Source: CAYHHI01 sp964356335 (GTDB taxonomy: Bacteria > Arandabacterota > Arandabacteria > Arandabacterales > Arandabacteraceae). Taken from it: 64,000 nucleotides of DNA. The position numbers and the translations under genes were made by a program. Shown piece by piece: positions 17,066 to 26,218 of this stretch. The DNA is taken from assembly GCA_964356335.1 (NCBI GenBank), contig CAYHHI010000012.1, forward strand, positions 8,142-72,141, given 5' to 3'. The notes beneath the pieces were generated by a model that saw only the letters and a list, made by a program, of their open reading frames with translations, had not been told where the DNA came from and made no database searches. Position 1 is the first letter of the stretch, and every line of letters begins with the position of its first letter.

Positions 17066-18391
17066 TCAGATCTTTCGTATGTTCCGTGCCTTGAAATTCC
17101 GAAGGGCATTGCGTGTGTCCACGATCACGCGTGAGCCTCTTATGATCATACCATAATTGAATGCCGCGTGATCTGCAACGATCACCGCACAGTCGAATGA
17201 TTTGAGCGTTGCCGGCGACAGCCCGATGCTGCGCATCAGCCTGCCGTCGACCTTGATCTCGTCCACGTGTGGATCTGAATACGATACCTCGCCACCCCTG
17301 ACAACCAGCTCCCGCATTATGTCGATGGCCGGTGACTCGCGCGTGTCACTCACGTTGGCCTTGTACGCGACACCCAGGACGAGGATCTTAGCGCCGTTTA
17401 TGCTCTTACGGAATTCGTTCAGGGCATCGTTCACCTTCGACACCACATAGTCGGGCATGCTCGAATTGATCTGTCCGGCAAGCTCTATGAAGCGCGGCTC
17501 AAACCCGGCCATCTTGGCTTTCCACGAGAGATAGAAGGGATCGATGGGAATACAATGCCCGCCGAGGCCCGGCCCGGGAAGGAATTTGAGAAAACCGAAG
17601 GGCTTGGTCGCAGCTGCCTCTATCACCTCCCAAACGTCGATTCCCATACGGTCGCACATGAGGCACATCTCGTTAACGAGGCCGATATTGACACTCCTGA
17701 AGGTGTTTTCGAGTAACTTGACCATCTCAGCGACCGTCGTTGATGAGACCGGCACCACGTTTTCTATGCAGGTCCTATAGAGCTCGCAGGCAACCATGGC
17801 GCAGTTCTTGGTGATCCCTCCCACCACCTTGGGGATGTTAGCGGTTGCATAGGCCTTGTTGCCCGGATCCACCCTCTCGGGGGAGAATGCGAGAAAGAAA
17901 TCCCTGCCGACCGTGAGCCCTCGGCCTTGGAGCCGCGTGAGGATCACCTCCTCGGTAGTGCCGGGATAGGTCGTGCTCTCAAGGATTACCAGCTGGCCTT
18001 TACGCAAGTACTTGGCGATCTGCTCGACCGCATCGATTATGTACGAGATATCAGGATCCTTGGTCTTGCGAAGAGGCGTGGGAACACAGATATCAATAGC
18101 GTCCGAATGGCGGAGCACGCTGTAGTCGGATGTAGCAGTAAGTCTGCCGCGGCTCACGACACCTGCGAGATCACTGTCGCTTACATCCTGGACATAGGAC
18201 TTGCCCCGGTTGACCATCTTGACCTTGCTCGCGACAACGTCAATCCCATGGACCCTGAGTCCGACCTTCGCCATCTCGACTGCCAGGGGAAGCCCGACAT
18301 AGCCCAAACCTATCACAGATAGGGTCGCCGTCCGTTCCTTGATCTTGTCTCTCAGCGCGGCGAATACGCTGCTCTCTTTCCGCTTATCCAT
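17066..18391 (-). CDS. UDP-N-acetylglucosamine 6-dehydrogenase-type nucleotide-sugar dehydrogenase
   Basis: A 441-aa enzyme oxidising C6 of a UDP-sugar to the uronate with two NAD+. It has the Rossmann motif GLGYVGLPLAVEMAKVG, the ESTTYPGTTEE strand, the catalytic Cys in GGHCIPIDPFYLSWKA, and the C-terminal UDP-binding domain with VLGVAYKANVSDTRESPA. The FxPGPGLGGHCIPIDP form is that of the WbpA/WecC group rather than Ugd. The start at 18391 lies 40 bp inside the end of the diguanylate cyclase gene, so translational coupling is likely. Confidence 0.92.
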   Translation of the reverse strand: MDKRKESSVFAALRDKIKERTATLSVIGLGYVGLPLAVEMAKVGLRVHGIDVVASKVKMVNRGKSYVQDVSDSDLAGVVSRGRLTATSDYSVLRHSDAIDICVPTPLRKTKDPDISYIIDAVEQIAKYLRKGQLVILESTTYPGTTEEVILTRLQGRGLTVGRDFFLAFSPERVDPGNKAYATANIPKVVGGITKNCAMVACELYRTCIENVVPVSSTTVAEMVKLLENTFRSVNIGLVNEMCLMCDRMGIDVWEVIEAAATKPFGFLKFLPGPGLGGHCIPIDPFYLSWKAKMAGFEPRFIELAGQINSSMPDYVVSKVNDALNEFRKSINGAKILVLGVAYKANVSDTRESPAIDIMRELVVRGGEVSYSDPHVDEIKVDGRLMRSIGLSPATLKSFDCAVIVADHAAFNYGMIIRGSRVIVDTRNALRNFKARNIRKI

Positions 18392-19401
18392 ACCTTGTTC
18401 CTTCCATGTTTTTTGGCCCGATACAGTGCCTTATCGGCGCTCGCGATCAAGTCCTGGACTGTTATGCCATCATCGGGATAGGATGCAATCCCAAAACTCG
18501 CCGTAATCTTGCCCGTCACTTCCTCTCCCGAAAACTTATGCTTCTCTATTGCATCCCTCACGCGTTCGGCGACGGTGGCCGCTCCCGGTTTAGGCGTTCG
18601 CGGCAACACCGCGACAAACTCATCACCGCCATACTTACAGAGCATGTCGATTGCTCTTATCTTGCTTGAGGAGACGCGCGCCACCTGCTTTATTACCTCG
18701 CTTCCCCCGAGATGTCCGTGGACGTCGTTGTATTCTTTGAGGCCGTCCACGTCGACCATTATTATTGAGAATCTCTCCTGGAATCTCTCTGCTATCCCGA
18801 TCTCCTTCTTCAGGGCATCGATCAGAAAACGATAGTTGTACGCTCCGGTGAGGCCATCTGTTATGGAGAGCGTCTGGGTCTTCTCGAATTCCCTGGCATT
18901 CTTGACTGCGGCCGCTGCCTGGCGGGCCAGAAGTTCAAAGAGGTCAAGATCTTCTGATCTAGGTGTGACGCTCCCGGGAATCATGACACCAATTGCACCA
19001 ACTCTGGCCCTTCGGTATCTGAGACTCGCCCCGACCACCGTACCGGTCCTGGGGCTCTCATCGAGGCCGAACAGGGCCTGGAGGTCCTTTGGGGAATCGG
19101 TCACTTTGAGAACGGTGACCTTGCTCCGCGTATAGATCTCGGCGCCAAGACCGCTCAAAGAGATCCTCTCTTCCCTGACCGGCCGCCGTGCAAGTTTGGT
19201 TTGACGATCGAACGAGACTCGTGTGAACAGGCCTCCATCCTCAAGGATCGCAAAAGCTCTCTTGCCACCGAGAATCTCGCAAGTGCAAGATAGTATGGGT
19301 GTTACTATCCTCGACATTGAGGCCCCCGTGGTCACGAGCCCCGTTACCTCGATGAAGGTCGAGAAGACGAGATCAAGCCTATTCGACAGCGGTTTCCTCA
19401 T
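18352..19401 (-). CDS. GAF-GGDEF diguanylate cyclase
   Basis: A 349-aa cytoplasmic enzyme making cyclic di-GMP. The N-terminal 160 residues form a GAF-like sensor (helix-rich start, SLRYRRARVGAIGV core). The GGDEF domain begins at about residue 175 (LTGAYNYRFL) and has an intact active site GGDEF. An RxxD inhibitory site (RAID) sits exactly five residues before it, so product inhibition is expected. The start has GGAG 3 nt upstream of the ATG. It is the first gene after tRNA-Arg and overlaps the UDP-sugar dehydrogenase, linking c-di-GMP synthesis to exopolysaccharide precursor supply. Confidence 0.93.
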   Translation of the reverse strand: MRKPLSNRLDLVFSTFIEVTGLVTTGASMSRIVTPILSCTCEILGGKRAFAILEDGGLFTRVSFDRQTKLARRPVREERISLSGLGAEIYTRSKVTVLKVTDSPKDLQALFGLDESPRTGTVVGASLRYRRARVGAIGVMIPGSVTPRSEDLDLFELLARQAAAAVKNAREFEKTQTLSITDGLTGAYNYRFLIDALKKEIGIAERFQERFSIIMVDVDGLKEYNDVHGHLGGSEVIKQVARVSSSKIRAIDMLCKYGGDEFVAVLPRTPKPGAATVAERVRDAIEKHKFSGEEVTGKITASFGIASYPDDGITVQDLIASADKALYRAKKHGRNKVWISGKRAAYSPR

Positions 19402-19570
19402 GGTCTCCTAAATCTATCTCCTGAAAACAGACGACAGTACCCCTGGGCCGAACATGCAAACCAATATGCTACTCCCTTAGTAATTATCGGAAAATAACGG
19501 CTTCCCTTGAAGGAAATGCCTCCCCGGGTCTCAAGCAGTTGTCTCCGTTGCAGTCGGTCGCTATTAAGAC

Positions 19571-19648
19571 TGGCGCCCCCGGCAAGACTCGAACTTGCGG
19601 CACGCGGTTTAGGAAACCGCTGCTCTATCCATACTGAGCTACGGGGGC
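19571..19648 (-). tRNA. tRNA-Arg (CCT)
   Basis: The minus strand folds into a full cloverleaf: acceptor GCCCCCG/CGGGGGC, D arm with GCTC/GAGC, anticodon stem GCGGT/ACCGC with loop TTCCTAA (anticodon CCT), and T arm GCAAG-TTCGAGT-CTTGC. The discriminator is G and CCA is encoded (19571-19573). It starts 6 bp after the apt stop, so it is probably in the apt transcript. Confidence 0.97.
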
Positions 19649-19654
19649 ACCTCT

Positions 19655-20176
19655 CTATTCATAACTTATGACAGAAAATACATCGTATTTGTCAAGCAGA
19701 TTTCTCCCTTTAAGGTCGCGCAACTCTATGAGAAAAGCGCACCCTATGATCTTTGCCCCCAGCCTCTCCAGCAGGCCAGCTGCGGCCCTTGCAGTTCCTC
19801 CCGTGGCCAAAAGATCATCGACCAGCAGCACTCGGTCGCCTTCCAGGACTGCATCTTTATGAATCTCTATCACGTCAGTCCCGTACTCCAGCTCATAGGT
19901 CTGCGATACCGTCTCGGATGGAAGTTTCCCGGGCTTACGGATGGGCACAACTCCGCAGTCCAGTTCATATGCAAGCGCGCCGCCCAGGATGAATCCCCTG
20001 GCTTCGACGCACACGATTTTGTCAATCTTGACTTGCCTGTAGTTGGCCGCCAGGCTCTCTATGGCCAGCCTAAAGCCGTTCCTGTCTCTAAGGAGCGTTG
20101 TTATATCCCGAAACAAGATACCCTTCTTCGGAAAATCAGGGATATTTCTTACGAGGTCTCTGAGATCAGGCTGCAA
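19655..20176 (-). CDS. apt: Adenine phosphoribosyltransferase
   Basis: A 173-aa purine-salvage enzyme converting adenine and PRPP to AMP. The N-terminal block (RDLVRNIPDFPKKGILFRDIT) is diagnostic. The PRPP-binding loop VLLVDDLLATGGTA is intact, and ARGFILGGALAYEL is the conserved central segment. Full length. It lies 27 bp after acylphosphatase and 6 bp before tRNA-Arg. Confidence 0.97.
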   Translation of the reverse strand: MQPDLRDLVRNIPDFPKKGILFRDITTLLRDRNGFRLAIESLAANYRQVKIDKIVCVEARGFILGGALAYELDCGVVPIRKPGKLPSETVSQTYELEYGTDVIEIHKDAVLEGDRVLLVDDLLATGGTARAAAGLLERLGAKIIGCAFLIELRDLKGRNLLDKYDVFSVISYE

Positions 20177-20203
20177 GCCATCTCCTCCTTTCGCAATAAT
20201 GTA

Positions 20204-20485
20204 TCAGAAGGCATAGTCGAAGTCCTGGAAGCCTCCTGTCGGCTCCTCCCACTCCACATCGATTCGGTCAACAGACCCGTATCTGGGGCCCTCTCTCAAG
20301 TCGTCGATCAGGGCGTTGATTGCGGCCCTGTCACCTTCGGCCACAACCTCCACGCCTCCATCGGCCCGGTTCCTGACATATCCGCCGACGCCAAGTGCCT
20401 CTGCCGTCTGCCTCACAAAATACCTATAACCCACTCCCTGCACAACACCCCAGATCTTTAGGTTCACTCTCACAAGATCCGCCAT
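20204..20485 (-). CDS. acyP: Acylphosphatase
   Basis: A 93-aa enzyme hydrolysing acyl phosphates. The family signature VQGVGYRYFVRQTAEALGV contains the phosphate loop with the catalytic Arg, and VRNRADGGVEVVAEG contains the catalytic Asn. The C-terminus GFQDFDYAF is usual. I start at the ATG at 20485 because family members begin about eight residues before the loop. The frame stays open to 20602 but the extra 39 residues are not family-like. No strong Shine-Dalgarno is seen. Confidence 0.9.
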   Translation of the reverse strand: MADLVRVNLKIWGVVQGVGYRYFVRQTAEALGVGGYVRNRADGGVEVVAEGDRAAINALIDDLREGPRYGSVDRIDVEWEEPTGGFQDFDYAF

Positions 20486-20690
20486 GGTTCCGCGTATGCG
20501 GCCAGGTGCCCCGACGGACCCGGCCTCACGTGCACTCACCTTCCCACAGGGCCTTCTCCACAGCATCTTCGGGATTGCACGCCCGAATGATGCCGGGCTC
20601 ACACTTGTCGACGTGGCGCTTCCTGACGAGGGCCAAGATCCCTTGAAGAGATCAGGTTTCCATTATAGGCCCACCTCGCCGGGTTACAAC

Positions 20691-21344
20691 TCAAAAATCC
20701 TGCCTCGAGACAGTTACGAAAAAGTCGCGTTCGATCTTCTCGATTTCCACCCGGGCAGGCCTGACGTCCCGAAACAAATCCTCCAATTGCCCGCGCGTAT
20801 ACATATAGAGGTTGCATCTTCGCTTATACCGCAGCTTGCGTTGCCAGGAGAGGATCCCTCCCTCTGCGGGGAAGCTGAAGAAGGCTTTGGATGCTGTGAT
20901 TGATACGATCTTTGCCATGACCGTGCCGGGATCCCCAATGTAATCCATGAAGCCCATGACGAGGGCGTAGTCGAACCGCTGGTCGATGGGACGTGTCATG
21001 AAATCCTCGCAGATGAACTCACAGGCGTCTCCAACCCCGGAGGCCTCGGCGTTCTGTCTGGCCAGTTCTATCATGGCCGGGGCGAAGTCTATCCCCACGA
21101 CGTGCCTGGCACCCTTCCTAGCCAGGGCGATCCCGTAATGCCCGGGCCCACAGCCGACGTCTATTACAGATCTGCCTGCGATGGGTTCGCAGCCTGCGAG
21201 GGTCCTTGTGTACCTCAGCATCATGCTCTTTCTGAAATGCCTGTTTATGAAGCCATTAAGTAGACTGTTCTTGTTCCCGTAGATCGCGCTGAAATCAGCC
21301 GCGTGGGAATCAAAGAATTCGGATGTTCGCCGTTCTCGTGTCAT
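20691..21344 (-). CDS. Class I SAM-dependent methyltransferase
   Basis: A 217-aa methyltransferase with motif I VIDVGCGPGHYGIAL, motif II (VVGIDFAPAMIELAR) and the post-motif ALVMGFMDYIGDP. The C-terminal part contains KRRCNLYMYTRGQLEDLF, common in small-molecule or sugar methylases of polysaccharide loci. It overlaps the deacetylase gene by 4 bp. The substrate is unknown; a glycan or lipid intermediate is inferred from context. The 205 bp between this gene and acyP hold no recognisable gene. Confidence 0.85.
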   Translation of the reverse strand: MTRERRTSEFFDSHAADFSAIYGNKNSLLNGFINRHFRKSMMLRYTRTLAGCEPIAGRSVIDVGCGPGHYGIALARKGARHVVGIDFAPAMIELARQNAEASGVGDACEFICEDFMTRPIDQRFDYALVMGFMDYIGDPGTVMAKIVSITASKAFFSFPAEGGILSWQRKLRYKRRCNLYMYTRGQLEDLFRDVRPARVEIEKIERDFFVTVSRQDF

Positions 21345-22189
21345 AGTGCCTGAATAAGATGGCCGTTCTCGGCTATGAACTGCTCGAAAGTGGTTACCTC
21401 CAGCTCGTCCAGGATTCTCGAGACCTTGCCATGTGTGGACCGCAGGTTGACATAGGATTTGAATCTCCGGCCGAGGTTCATGGGCAACCGAGGGTGGCCG
21501 GGATCTATTTCGCGCGGATGGATATAGAAAATCACGGGTCTACCCTCTTTCAAGACCTTGGAGGCCATTCTCTTGATCACACAATAAGGTGAAACGCGCA
21601 GGTAACCACCACCGAAGAAACACATGGGCTTTCCCAGAACTCTGGTTACGGTGATTGGAAACTCAAGAAGGCGACCGCAGTTCCTTGCCACCCAGTGGGG
21701 AGCGCAATTGCTTGGCTGGAGTCCCCCGTGCCCCCTGCGAGCCGGAAAGACCGAGGAATCGTAAAGGTAACCAGCCTCAATCACCTTCTCAAAGAACCAG
21801 GGCGCGGCCGCAGTTGCAGAGAAACCTGGAGATCGATATCCTATCACGGCACGGCCGATCATACCCTCAAGGACATCCTTGGACTTCTTTGCGTCGCGTG
21901 AGAACTCGTCCTGGGTCATCTCGTAGATCAACCTATGCGAATAGCCATGGGAAGCTATCTCGTGTCCTCGGCTGCTCGCTTCGAGCACGAGCCGGGGAAA
22001 CTTCTCAGCCACCCATCCCAGGAAGAAACACGTAACGTGCACCTTCTTTTCGCTGAAGATGTCCAGCAAGCGCATGAGGCTTTTTTCCACACGAGACGGC
22101 AGCACGTCCCACTCGGCAATCTGAGGACTTGACGGCATATCCAGTATGTGAAACCAGTCCTCGACGTCCACGGAGAATATGCACTTCAT
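21341..22189 (-). CDS. Polysaccharide deacetylase, DUF3473/XrtA-locus type
   Basis: A 282-aa NodB-fold enzyme removing N-acetyl groups from polysaccharide. The motif FSVDVEDWFH holds the catalytic and metal Asp residues, SHGYSHRLIYEM gives the metal His pair, and GYRSPGFSAT follows. The C-terminal DUF3473 part includes FYIHPREIDPGHPR and FGGGYLRVSP, typical of the type found at exosortase/PEP-CTERM polysaccharide loci. It overlaps both neighbours (GT9 upstream, methyltransferase downstream) by 4 bp, giving a tight operon. Confidence 0.92.
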   Translation of the reverse strand: MKCIFSVDVEDWFHILDMPSSPQIAEWDVLPSRVEKSLMRLLDIFSEKKVHVTCFFLGWVAEKFPRLVLEASSRGHEIASHGYSHRLIYEMTQDEFSRDAKKSKDVLEGMIGRAVIGYRSPGFSATAAAPWFFEKVIEAGYLYDSSVFPARRGHGGLQPSNCAPHWVARNCGRLLEFPITVTRVLGKPMCFFGGGYLRVSPYCVIKRMASKVLKEGRPVIFYIHPREIDPGHPRLPMNLGRRFKSYVNLRSTHGKVSRILDELEVTTFEQFIAENGHLIQAL

Positions 22190-23376
22190 TGCCGAGATCC
22201 TTTGAGATCATACCCCAGAATCCGGGTCCAGACGTCCTCGACACTGATCTCGCGCATGCAGACCGGGTTGTCGCAATCACGCACTTTGCCCTTATGGATC
22301 TCCACGCAGGGGCTACAGCTCAATTGTTTGTAGATGGAAGCATTCCTCTTGCCCACAGGCGCATAGCGGCAAGGTGATTCAGGCCCGAAAAGACCGATCG
22401 TTGGGGTGCCGACCGCGGCAGCAATATGCATGGGGCCGGTGTCGTTGCTTAAGAACAGATCACACCTTTTGGCCAATGCGGCAACCTGCTTTGTATCGAA
22501 CTCGCCGCCACTATCGTAAGCAGTCCGGTCTCCGACAAGCGACATGATCTGTTGGATCAATCCACGTTCCTGGGTCGTACCAGTCAGAATGACCTTGGCT
22601 CCCCAGTTGACTTGCAGGCGTCGGATGATCTCTGCGAAGTTCTCCTTGTCCCATCTCTTGTGCGGAGCTCTTGGGCCCGACCCGGCATGGATTCCAATCA
22701 CCAGATCAGTGCTGCAGATTCCCCTATTGGCGAGCCACCTGGCAACCTTAGCCTCATCATCAGCGCCTATGTGAATGCCCTCCAGCGTATCAACGGGAGG
22801 CGAATCGATACCCAGCGGCCGCAGGAGATTCATATACGAATCGACCATGTTGCAATCGGAATCGAGATGGATGGGATCGGTATACAGGCTTCCCCTCAGA
22901 CTGCGGTTGTAATAGAACCCGATTCGTCTCGATGCACCTGTGAGGTATGCCAGAACCGATGTCAATCGGAAATGTTGCTCGAAGTCCATGACGCAATCGA
23001 ACCGCTTGTTTCGTAGGAGGCGAATGAGTCTCGCAAACCCCAGCACGCCTCTCTCCCAGGTGAGATCATTGTAGACGATTACCTCATCGATTGATGGCTG
23101 GCCAATCACGATCCCCGACGAAAGCGAGGTGACCAAGGCGCTGATCTTTGCGTCCGGGAAATGCCGGCGCAGGCACTGTATCGGGGTCAACATGAGCACG
23201 GTGTCGCCGATGCCAACCATCTTGATGATGAGAATGTTCTTTGGCGCTGGCTCGAGCGTGAGATCGGTACGAGACCTCTTTGCGCTTGGGCGTAAGATCC
23301 GATCATAGACAACTATGCACAGGGCAATCAGCTGCCCGAGCGACCTGTCAACTAGTCTTAAGAGTTTTCGTCGCAT
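22186..23376 (-). CDS. GT9-family (heptosyltransferase-like) glycosyltransferase
   Basis: A 396-aa GT-B enzyme. The GT9 signatures are NILIIKMVGIGDTVLMLTPI at the N-terminal domain, GIHAGSGPRAPHKRW with the donor-binding region, and FLSNDTGPMHIAAAVGTPTIGLFG. A Cys-rich tail near the C-terminus (CSPC, DCDNPVCM) is common in this family. It transfers heptose or another sugar to the LPS core or a related glycan. First gene of the operon GT9, deacetylase, methyltransferase, and possibly acyP and apt. It lies just downstream of tRNA-Pro. Confidence 0.92.
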   Translation of the reverse strand: MRRKLLRLVDRSLGQLIALCIVVYDRILRPSAKRSRTDLTLEPAPKNILIIKMVGIGDTVLMLTPIQCLRRHFPDAKISALVTSLSSGIVIGQPSIDEVIVYNDLTWERGVLGFARLIRLLRNKRFDCVMDFEQHFRLTSVLAYLTGASRRIGFYYNRSLRGSLYTDPIHLDSDCNMVDSYMNLLRPLGIDSPPVDTLEGIHIGADDEAKVARWLANRGICSTDLVIGIHAGSGPRAPHKRWDKENFAEIIRRLQVNWGAKVILTGTTQERGLIQQIMSLVGDRTAYDSGGEFDTKQVAALAKRCDLFLSNDTGPMHIAAAVGTPTIGLFGPESPCRYAPVGKRNASIYKQLSCSPCVEIHKGKVRDCDNPVCMREISVEDVWTRILGYDLKGSRQ

Positions 23377-23420
23377 AGACGATCAGTGTTCCGGAGTCGT
23401 CGGTCCCGATATGAAAATAC

Positions 23421-23497
<77 letters not shown>

Positions 23498-23726
23498 CCA
23501 GGTTCTATCCGATTCAAATTCTATTCCGGTAACTCGGACCCCTCGGTCTGGGCTCCCGTTTGGGCTCGTGAGCTCATCCGTGAGATTCTATTTAAGCACG
23601 TTCATCCCAAGAAGGCAAGTCCAACCGTCGCGTGTCCCCCTTAATCTACCATGTTCTCGCATTTTGGCAAAGTGCCATGTGCAGAGCTTGTCGAAAAACC
23701 CTCTTTCTCGAGACCTCTTTCCGTCA

Positions 23727-24497
23727 CTAAAGTGATAGGTTCCATGACCTTATGGTATCCAATGCCTTGTAGTCTGTGAGGTCGAGATGAAGCGGCGTGA
23801 CCGAGATCATGCCCGCCTCCACAGCATCGAAATCAGTTTCTTCCCCCGGGCACCAGATCGGGGGCTTCCCCCCGATCCAATAGTAATCCCTGCCCCGCGG
23901 GTCGGTTTTCTTCACGACAGCATCCTGATAAACCCGCTTACCCATCTTGGTCACTTTGACTCCCTTTATCTCTTCGGGAGAAAGCGATGGCACATTGACG
24001 TTCAGGAGAGCGCCATTAGGCAGGCCATGCTCGAGCACCGCCTTGACTATCTTCGGCGCGAACGCTTTCGCTGCTTCGAAATTGCAGTCATGCCATGACG
24101 TCACCGATATCGCAATTGACGGCAATCCCAGGAGCGTGCCCTCAAATGCGGCGGCCACAGTCCCTGAGTAGGTGACATCGTCACCAAGATTCGGCCCGTG
24201 ATTCACACCCGATATGAGAATGTCGGGCTTTCTCTCAATCAGCCCGCGCATCGCGAGAAGCACACAATCGGTCGGTGTCCCATCCACCGATATGGTGTCC
24301 TCGCTGACCCAGTTCATCCTGAGCGGGCTTGTCAGGGTAAGGGCATGACTGGCTGCGCTCTGCTCGCGCTCCGGAGCCACCACGATAACCTTGCCGAGGT
24401 GCGACACCGCTTGCTTCAAGGCTTGGATACCCGCTGCCCTGAAGCCGTCGTCGTTCGTCAGAAGGATCTGTACTTCACTTGCTCTGTTCTCTGCCAA
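23727..24497 (-). CDS. surE: 5'-nucleotidase SurE
   Basis: A 256-aa metal-dependent nucleoside monophosphate phosphatase of the stationary-phase survival family. The N-terminal motif ILLTNDDGF carries the two metal-binding Asp residues. Also seen are VVAPEREQSAASHALT, SGVNHGPNLGDDVTYSGTVAAA (Asn and Ser ligands) and the C-terminal TDFDAVEAGMISVTPLHLDLT. Full length. It overlaps the GT2 gene upstream by 23 bp, so it is translationally coupled. Confidence 0.97.
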   Translation of the reverse strand: MAENRASEVQILLTNDDGFRAAGIQALKQAVSHLGKVIVVAPEREQSAASHALTLTSPLRMNWVSEDTISVDGTPTDCVLLAMRGLIERKPDILISGVNHGPNLGDDVTYSGTVAAAFEGTLLGLPSIAISVTSWHDCNFEAAKAFAPKIVKAVLEHGLPNGALLNVNVPSLSPEEIKGVKVTKMGKRVYQDAVVKKTDPRGRDYYWIGGKPPIWCPGEETDFDAVEAGMISVTPLHLDLTDYKALDTIRSWNLSL

Positions 24498-25215
24498 CTC
24501 GCTCGAACCTCCAGAAGATACTCTTGATTATGAGTCCCATGAACAGGAGAGGCTGTTTCAACGGGTGGACATAGCTCTTCTCACCAGCGTAGATCGTGGA
24601 GACAGCAGCCGCTTCAATCGTGAAGCCTCTCGATACCGCCTTTATAAGGATCTCGCTCTCGGCGCCGTAGCCTCTTGACGACGTCTTGACGTTCTCAATG
24701 ACTCGGCGGGACAAGAGCCTGAAACCCGACTGGGAATCATGTATGTACTTGCCTGAGGACAGCGACACGAGGAATGAGCTCAGGGTATTGGTCATTACTC
24801 GCAAAAGAGGCATCCGGGTGACGTCGCGCTTGCGCGTTCCGATTATGATGTCAGCCTTGGTGACAAGCCAGCGGTCTATGAGTTTCGGAATCTCGTCAGG
24901 GGAGTGCTGGCCGTCGGCGTCAAGCGTCACGATGGCCTTGAGATCGGTCTTCAGGAAATGCTCAAAGCCTGTGCGGAGGGCAGCCCCCTTGCCCATGTTC
25001 CGAGAGTGGCTCCTTACGAGTGCACCAGCTTCTCTTGCGTTCTTGGCAGTCATATCAGTCGAACCGTCGTCAATAACAAGAGTTGTGAGGTCAGGGCCGA
25101 GGAGCGCGACCTCCTTCACCACTCTGGCAATCGATTCCCCTGCATTATATGCAGGAATCAGAACCATTATTGACCTATATGTGCCGCTCGGCTGAGTTGG
25201 CGTCTGACGATTCAT
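24475..25215 (-). CDS. GT2-family glycosyltransferase (polyprenyl-phosphate sugar synthase type)
   Basis: A 246-aa GT-A enzyme without transmembrane helices. It has VLIPAYNAGESIARVV at the start, LVIDDGSTDMTA, the nucleotide-binding DADGQH as DxD motif, and GTRKRDVTRMP. This is the layout of dolichyl/polyprenyl-phosphate mannose or glucose synthases. It would load a lipid carrier with sugar for a GT-C enzyme or flippase. It sits 12 bp downstream of a lipid A acyltransferase and overlaps surE. Confidence 0.9.
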   Translation of the reverse strand: MNRQTPTQPSGTYRSIMVLIPAYNAGESIARVVKEVALLGPDLTTLVIDDGSTDMTAKNAREAGALVRSHSRNMGKGAALRTGFEHFLKTDLKAIVTLDADGQHSPDEIPKLIDRWLVTKADIIIGTRKRDVTRMPLLRVMTNTLSSFLVSLSSGKYIHDSQSGFRLLSRRVIENVKTSSRGYGAESEILIKAVSRGFTIEAAAVSTIYAGEKSYVHPLKQPLLFMGLIIKSIFWRFERVGREQSK

Positions 25216-25227
25216 CGAGTTGAGCGC

Positions 25228-26070
25228 TCACTCCCCAATCTTGTCAAAACGGTACCACTGCTCAGGATATTTCTCTACATATTTCTCGAAGGCCCTCAAA
25301 CACTCGGCGACGATTGCTTCCGTCCCCGGGCCGTCCGCGGGCCGAGCCAGGATTGGCTGCTCAGAGTCAAGGCGATACTTGCCGTCCTCCTGCCTAAGGC
25401 AGAAGACCGGGATTACTGGGACCCCCTTTGACACAGCCAATCCGGCGTAGGCTGAAGGGACATTCGTCAATGCGCCGAAGAATCTCGCAGGCATACCCTG
25501 GCCCGTGAAATCCCGGTCAGCCGCGATCCCGAGGGAAGATGTGTCGAGTACGGAAGAGAGATTTCTGGCTGTCGATCTTACCGACAGAACCTTCAAGCCC
25601 TTTGCCTCCCTCCTCTTCCTGAAGATGGCTGCGATTCTCCGGTCAGGGTGGTCATAGACTATGACATGGAGATCGATCCCGAGCATTGCAGCAGCGGCAG
25701 CCGCAAGTTCCCAGTTTCCAAGATGGGCCGTTACCACAATCGCGGGCCGTCCGCCCAGGGCCTCCCTGATTCTCTCGAAGCTTTCGATGTCCACGTAGGC
25801 TCGGAGATTCTTGAGGTTTGTCCTGGGCAGATAAAGGAAGTCTGCGACTGCCTCGGCAAAGTTCCTTACGGCCTTGTGGGCGACCTTCCTCCTCCGGGCT
25901 TGGTCTTGCGCCAGAGACGGAATCAAGGCCAGGTTGTGGTCGAGATTACGCCTCAGAGATGGACTCGCGGCATACCAGATGTCCCCGACAAGATCTGCCA
26001 GCCAGTAGGCAAGTGTCCTGGGCACTATCGCCGTGACAAGGCTTGCTACCAGGTAACCGAAGTAAAGCAC
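25228..26070 (-). CDS. LpxL/HtrB-type lipid A biosynthesis acyltransferase
   Basis: A 280-aa membrane-anchored lysophospholipid-acyltransferase-like enzyme that adds secondary acyl chains to lipid A. The catalytic H-x4-E motif is AHLGNWEL at about residue 118. The N-terminal hydrophobic anchor is LVASLVTAIVPRTLAYWLADLVG. The block ADRDFTGQGMPARFFG matches the family's second conserved region. The C-terminus (YPEQWYRFDK) is also typical. It shows that the organism makes lipid A. First gene of a probable operon with GT2 and surE. Confidence 0.92.
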   Translation of the reverse strand: MLYFGYLVASLVTAIVPRTLAYWLADLVGDIWYAASPSLRRNLDHNLALIPSLAQDQARRRKVAHKAVRNFAEAVADFLYLPRTNLKNLRAYVDIESFERIREALGGRPAIVVTAHLGNWELAAAAAAMLGIDLHVIVYDHPDRRIAAIFRKRREAKGLKVLSVRSTARNLSSVLDTSSLGIAADRDFTGQGMPARFFGALTNVPSAYAGLAVSKGVPVIPVFCLRQEDGKYRLDSEQPILARPADGPGTEAIVAECLRAFEKYVEKYPEQWYRFDKIGE

Positions 26071-26218
26071 CTCAAAGCCACCCCTCTATTGTGCCGAAAG
26101 GCATGACCGACACAGACATGCGGATCCGCTACTGATTGCCAGAGAGCCCGCCAGGTCTCTCCAGCAATATAATATCTCTCTCGGCGACTTCAAAGTCGGA
26201 ACGCGGGAGGCCAACCAA

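Noticed and set aside
20486..20602. N-terminal extension of acylphosphatase
   Set aside because: Family members start close to the phosphate loop. The extra residues look like translated intergenic DNA.
23655..23680. Possible sigma-54 promoter or terminator (tggcaaagtgcca) near surE
   Set aside because: The GG-N10-GC spacing is not met and no T-tract follows. It is only a short palindrome.
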